Shown here: positions 62,262 to 64,000 of the stretch, in pieces
Position numbering within the stretch: position 1 is the stretch's first letter
Layout: each line of letters opens with the position of its first letter
Assembly: GCA_022800315.1 (NCBI GenBank)
Contig: JAAWQC010000006.1
Span: 1-64,000, forward strand
Direction of reading: 5' to 3'
Length of the DNA stretch: 64,000 nucleotides
Source of the DNA: Clostridiales bacterium
GTDB taxonomy: Bacteria > Bacillota > Clostridia > Oscillospirales > Acutalibacteraceae
Made by a program: the position numbers and the translations under genes
Notes under the pieces: generated by a model
Told to the model about the DNA's origin: nothing
What the model saw: only the letters and a program-made list of their open reading frames with translations
Databases searched by the model: none

Positions 62262-62576
62262 GCCGGCTTCAACGATACAGCGTGAATCTTTCCTGTCGGA
62301 GAGGGACGCGCTGTATTTGTTTGTCGAGCCTTATTTTATTCTGGTAGAGAGGGCTGTGTCCTCCCTCATTTTCGATCTGCTGCTGCCGTATGCTGTTACA
62401 TAAGGTTTTATCGAAAAGTGGGGCCGGGCGCCGCCGGCAAGCGGAATATTTACAAATCTTTCATATACTGACACAGCGTATAGGGTATGATAGCCAGAGG
62501 AACGTGGGAAAAGCTGTCCCGCGTCCAGAAATAACCATCTGTTTAGGAATGAAAACGGCGGGGAACAGGACAGACT
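62262..62576. other. Intergenic region after uvrA
   Basis: 315 bases with no gene. A hairpin at 62276-62325 is the likely uvrBA terminator. No clear promoter for the next gene was identified. Confidence 0.5.
62276..62325 (+). terminator. Probable terminator of uvrBA
   Basis: ATACAGCG pairs with CGCTGTAT around a long loop that can pair further; TTGTTTGT follows. Confidence 0.55.
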
Positions 62577-63479
62577 ATGTTTGGATACGTCCGCATTTAC
62601 AAACCGGAACTGAAAATGGGGGAATATGAGCAGTACCAGGGCGTTTACTGCTCGCTGTGCAAGCAGCTGGGCAAAAGCTGCGGCCACTTTTCCCGTATGA
62701 CCCTCAGTTATGACCTTACCTTTTTCGCCCTGTTCCGTATGGCACTGGACGAGGGCTGCCCCGGTTTTGAAAAAGGGCGCTGTTTTCTGCATCCCCTTAA
62801 AAAACGCGCCTGCTGCGGGGAAAACGAACATATCGCTTTTTCCGCCGACGCCTCCGCGCTGCTGACCTATTATAAGCTGCTGGACAATTTACAGGACGGG
62901 AGCTTTTTTCGACGGGCGGCGCTGCGCCTGACCCAGCCTTTTGCCGCCGGCGCGCGACGGCGGGCACAGCGCAGGCAGCCTCAGCTGGACGAAGAAATCC
63001 GCCGCTATATGGAGCGGCAGGCGGCATTGGAAACGGCGAATACGCCTTCCATCGACGCGGCGGCGGAACCCTCCGCCGATCTGCTCTCCTATATGGCACA
63101 GCTGTCCGCGCGGGATGAAAAAGAGCGGCGGGTGCTGGAACGGTTCGGCTATTGCCTGGGCCGCTGGATTTATCTGATCGACGCGATGGACGATCTGACG
63201 GACGACCTGAAAGAGGGCGGCTATAACCCCTATATCCTGTCCCGGAGGCTGAAAGCGGGGGAGGACGAGGCGGTCCGGGAGACGCGGGAATACGCACTGC
63301 TGACCCTGAACGCCTGCCTGGCGGAATGTATCGCCGCCTATAACCTGCTGCCCGTCCGCCGCTTCGACGGCATCCTGCGCAATGTGCTGGAACAGGGCAT
63401 GCCTGCCGCTCAGCGGCAGGCAGTGGATGGGAAGAAACAAGACAAGCGTCCGAAAGCGGTGGAAAGCGCCGCATCCTGA
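62577..63479 (+). CDS. DUF5685 family protein
   Basis: 300 residues matching the DUF5685 group of Clostridia. It opens MFGYVRIYKPELKMGEY and has a cysteine set YCSLCKQLGKSCG, LTYYKLLDNLQDG and LIDAMDDLTDDLKEGGYNP (in parts). The Asp-rich helices recall trans-prenyltransferase metal motifs, but no function is established. The helical protein has no signal peptide. It directly precedes a J-domain gene; such proteins often sit together in Clostridia, hinting at a shared but unknown role. Confidence 0.82.
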   Translation: MFGYVRIYKPELKMGEYEQYQGVYCSLCKQLGKSCGHFSRMTLSYDLTFFALFRMALDEGCPGFEKGRCFLHPLKKRACCGENEHIAFSADASALLTYYKLLDNLQDGSFFRRAALRLTQPFAAGARRRAQRRQPQLDEEIRRYMERQAALETANTPSIDAAAEPSADLLSYMAQLSARDEKERRVLERFGYCLGRWIYLIDAMDDLTDDLKEGGYNPYILSRRLKAGEDEAVRETREYALLTLNACLAECIAAYNLLPVRRFDGILRNVLEQGMPAAQRQAVDGKKQDKRPKAVESAAS

Positions 63480-63538
63480 TAGATTGAGTATGACTGAAAC
63501 AGTTGTTTTGGTTAGCCGGAAAGGCGTGGTCAAAAGCA

Positions 63539-64000
63539 ATGAGCGTTAACGATCCCTATAAGATACTGGGCGTCAATCCCAACGCCACTGATGACGAGGT
63601 GAAAACCGCCTATCGTGAGATGGCGCGAAAATATCACCCCGACAACTACAGCAATAATCCGCTGTCCGAGCTGGCGCAGGAGAAGATGCAGGAGGTCAAC
63701 GAGGCCTACGACACCATCGTCAATATGCGCAAGGGCCGCGGTTCCGGCTCCGGCGGATACGGCGGCGGCTCTGCTTCTTCCCGCTATGCGGATGTGCGCA
63801 ATATGATCAACAGCGGCCGCATACAGGACGCCGAAATGCTTATCGACGGGGTGCCGGCCGGTTCCCGCGACGCGGAGTGGTATTTTCTCAAGGGCAGCAT
63901 CCTGTATAAAAAGGGCTGGCTGGAAGATGCCTACCAGAACTTCGCTACGGCGTGCCGGATGGATCCCGGCAACGCGGAATATCAGGCGGCGATGAGTCAG
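63539..64000 (+). CDS. J-domain (DnaJ-like) protein with TPR-like repeats, cut by window edge
   Basis: The first 154 residues are visible. J domain at 4-70 with DPYKILGV, the HPD motif at 33-35 (KYHPDNY) and QEVNEAYDTI, so it can stimulate a DnaK ATPase. A Gly/Ser-rich linker (about 73-86) follows, then helical repeats of TPR type (AEWYFLKGSILYKKGWLEDAYQNF in parts). It has no zinc-finger cysteines so far, so it is not classic DnaJ. ATG has GGAAAGG upstream at long spacing. The C-terminus lies beyond the window. Confidence 0.88.
   Translation, partial: MSVNDPYKILGVNPNATDDEVKTAYREMARKYHPDNYSNNPLSELAQEKMQEVNEAYDTIVNMRKGRGSGSGGYGGGSASSRYADVRNMINSGRIQDAEMLIDGVPAGSRDAEWYFLKGSILYKKGWLEDAYQNFATACRMDPGNAEYQAAMSQ

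Noticed and set aside
1-64000. CRISPR array, prophage or rRNA operon
   Set aside because: No series of regularly spaced repeats, no phage structural genes and no rRNA sequence were seen in the window.

Overview
The window looks like a chromosomal segment of a fairly GC-rich Gram-positive anaerobe of the class Clostridia, probably Oscillospiraceae/Ruminococcaceae-like. The reasons are consensus sigma-A promoters with 17-bp spacers, AGGAGG-type ribosome sites, a Gram-positive LexA box and WalR box, ECF-type vitamin transport, SipW-type surface proteins, LPxTG-like anchors, and families typical of Clostridia (DUF4364, DUF5685, DUF6320, RNase M5-like DUF4093). The species cannot be named from the sequence alone. 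Most of the window is GC-rich housekeeping DNA. Two AT-richer stretches (about 18.4-28.0 kb and 52.6-57.2 kb) stand out as accessory.

Layout. 0.1-6.6 kb: rRNA methyltransferase, diguanylate cyclase, SGNH hydrolase, epimerase, an AlkA-like glycosylase and an Fpg-like protein that lacks the catalytic N-terminal proline. 6.7-16.9 kb: a cobalamin riboswitch with a terminator controls seven tightly packed genes. Four encode secreted or membrane-anchored proteins built from the two folds of human intrinsic factor/transcobalamin (a DUF4430 beta-domain and an alpha/alpha-barrel). Three encode a complete ECF transporter (T, fused A-A', S). I read this as a surface capture and import system for vitamin B12. 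16.9-18.4 kb: amidohydrolase and a 5'-damaged GNAT gene.

18.4-28.0 kb: accessory island. A SipW signal peptidase leads a minus-strand operon with four TasA/camelysin-type substrates, a von Willebrand factor A adhesin and a PPQTGD-anchored protein. Upstream lies a 252-bp segment bounded by exact 22-bp inverted repeats, each a recombinase-like core site. It contains an outward promoter and a bidirectional hairpin and abuts a complete tyrosine recombinase gene. This is the layout of a phase-variable DNA switch. As sequenced, the best promoter faces away from the operon (inferred OFF).

28.0-52.5 kb: two tRNA-Ser genes, diaminopimelate dehydrogenase, DUF4364, a lipoprotein, RNHCP, an autoregulated TetR, TatD, MetRS, MATE, branched-chain aminotransferase, RluA-type pseudouridine synthase, a PLC-like protein, LuxS, an M23 endopeptidase behind a WalR box, an esterase/acyltransferase/DUF6320 trio, TypA, a phosphoribosyltransferase, ComEC with a decayed nuclease-like domain, HolA, RNase M5-like and tRNA-Leu. 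52.6-57.2 kb: a second accessory patch with a 37-residue peptide gene, an ArsR-like regulator and a full-length MmeI-type restriction-modification protein whose nuclease and methylase motifs are both lost. 57.2-64 kb: LexA-controlled uvrB-uvrA, DUF5685 and the start of a DnaJ-domain protein cut by the window edge.
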